DNA of 5,321 bases, taken from contig JAKAOJ010000028.1 in NCBI GenBank assembly GCA_021812205.1, positions 1-5,321 on the forward strand. The letters are read 5' to 3'. Source of the DNA: Microcaldota archaeon (GTDB lineage: Archaea; Micrarchaeota; Micrarchaeia; Micrarchaeales; Micrarchaeaceae). The position numbers were made by a program, and so were the translations under genes. Position 1 is the first letter of the stretch. The number at the start of each line of letters is the position of its first letter. Of this stretch, positions 4,730 through 5,321 are shown in pieces. The notes below the pieces were generated by a model. It made no database searches. It was not told the DNA's origin and saw only the letters and a list, made by a program, of their open reading frames with translations.

Positions 4730-5321
4730 TTATACGTTGCCGCCGCTCACCACAGCAACAGGCACGTCGCCATTGGAGAATCTCATCTTCCTTGCCGCGG
4801 CTATGCTGGCAACCCCGGCAAGCTCGGCCACTAATCCATACCCCTTGAAGAAGCGTCTTGCCTCTGCCTTCATCTCGAGGTCGGTTACAGTTGCAGCCTC
4901 GCCTCCAAGCCTGCGCAGCCCTTCTGCTGCGTCGTCTCCGAACGTAGGGAACCCTACAGCTATAGCATCGGCCTTTGTGGAAGGCCTGACATACCTTACT
5001 CTCCTGCCAGAAAGGAACGCCCTGACGAAAGGTTCTGTGCGCTCAGCCTGCACAGCCACAATCTTAGGGGTGTGCTTCAGCGCCTTCGCAGCCCTCATCT
5101 CGCCAATCGCCTTTATGATGCCGCTTAGAAGCGTCGCATTGCCCACTGGGACGATTATGTGCGTAGCGTCAGGGACCTGAGTCATTATCTCATACGCCAT
5201 TATGCGCTGTCCCTCTTTCCTGTAGCAGTAGTCGCCAGTAAGGAATGCCTCGTTCCTGCGCGCATAGCGCTCGGCTTCCTTCTGCGCCCTTGTGAAATCG
5301 CCATCCACGCGCACCACTTCA
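4730..5321 (-). CDS. thrC: Threonine synthase-like PLP-dependent enzyme, C-terminal part (5' truncated by window edge)
   Basis: The frame is open to the right edge and gives 196 residues ending in TAA at 4732-4730. An internal GTG at 5317 is not the likely start because homology-like sequence continues through it. Numbered from the first complete codon, features are VVRVDGDF (2-9), EGQRIMAYEI (36-45), the PLP phosphate-binding loop VPVGNATLLSG (57-67), IVAVQAERTEP (87-97), a helical region, and the C-terminal end VVSGGNV (190-196). The DGDF, EGQ and VPVGN blocks are typical of archaeal threonine synthase, which converts O-phosphohomoserine to threonine. The SGGN end, whose Ser should contact the pyridine nitrogen of PLP, is more like threonine dehydratase or serine racemase. 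The catalytic Lys lies in the missing N-terminal half. Another fold-type II PLP enzyme acting on threonine or serine remains possible. It is read toward the 198-aa gene, which has its own promoter. Confidence 0.7.
   Translation of the reverse strand, partial: EVVRVDGDFTRAQKEAERYARRNEAFLTGDYCYRKEGQRIMAYEIMTQVPDATHIIVPVGNATLLSGIIKAIGEMRAAKALKHTPKIVAVQAERTEPFVRAFLSGRRVRYVRPSTKADAIAVGFPTFGDDAAEGLRRLGGEAATVTDLEMKAEARRFFKGYGLVAELAGVASIAAARKMRFSNGDVPVAVVSGGNV

Noticed and set aside
4694..4732. Possible terminator after the threonine synthase-like gene
   Set aside because: There is a short pyrimidine-rich stretch after the stop but no long T run or stable hairpin, so no terminator is claimed.
1..5321. 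CRISPR array, insertion sequence, integrase site, toxin-antitoxin pair or defence cassette
   Set aside because: I saw no spaced repeats, terminal inverted repeats, transposase motifs or duplicated tRNA ends. The genes are mostly metabolic and translational.

Overview
All supported genes in this window lie on the minus strand, so the region reads from right to left. It looks archaeal. The prolyl-tRNA synthetase has the archaeal/eukaryotic-type layout, with a C-terminal four-cysteine zinc module and a terminal Tyr. The tRNA-Gln starts with an A1-U72 pair and does not encode CCA. AT-rich TATA boxes sit about 24-28 bp upstream of plausible starts, and the best ribosome binding sites resemble GGAGG/GGTG. 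Very tight spacing would suit a compact genome, possibly a DPANN/Micrarchaeota-like lineage, but I cannot confirm the lineage from sequence alone.

Layout in the direction of transcription. (1) 5321-4730: the C-terminal part of a PLP-dependent threonine synthase-like enzyme, cut by the right edge. (2) A short gap with a TATA box and a tandem GCACGT repeat, then 4652-4056: an unrecognised, acidic, mostly helical protein of about 198 aa. (3) 4027-3416: a YihX-like HAD hydrolase whose own TATA box overlaps the stop codon of the preceding gene. (4) 3416-2550: proline dehydrogenase, coupled to the HAD gene by TAATG. (5) 2549-1098: proS, starting on the base after the proline dehydrogenase stop (TAA-ATG). 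(6) 1091-645: a GNAT acetyltransferase six bases after proS. (7) 593-521: tRNA-Gln(UUG). (8) 487-1: the N-terminal half of an EamA/DMT-type membrane transporter, running off the left edge and preceded by a strong palindromic TATA box.

Genes 3-6 look like one transcription unit. It pairs the enzyme that oxidises proline (proline dehydrogenase) with the enzyme that charges tRNA with proline (ProRS), flanked by a small phosphatase and an acetyltransferase. The proline link is the clearest functional theme. The HAD and GNAT substrates cannot be told from sequence. No mobile element, CRISPR array, rRNA or obvious defence system was seen, and no stretch over 300 bases lacks a gene. The most interesting points are the proline dehydrogenase-ProRS fusion-tight pair, the uncharacterised 198-aa protein, and the apparent leaderless starts, one of which moves the HAD start well inside its longest open frame.
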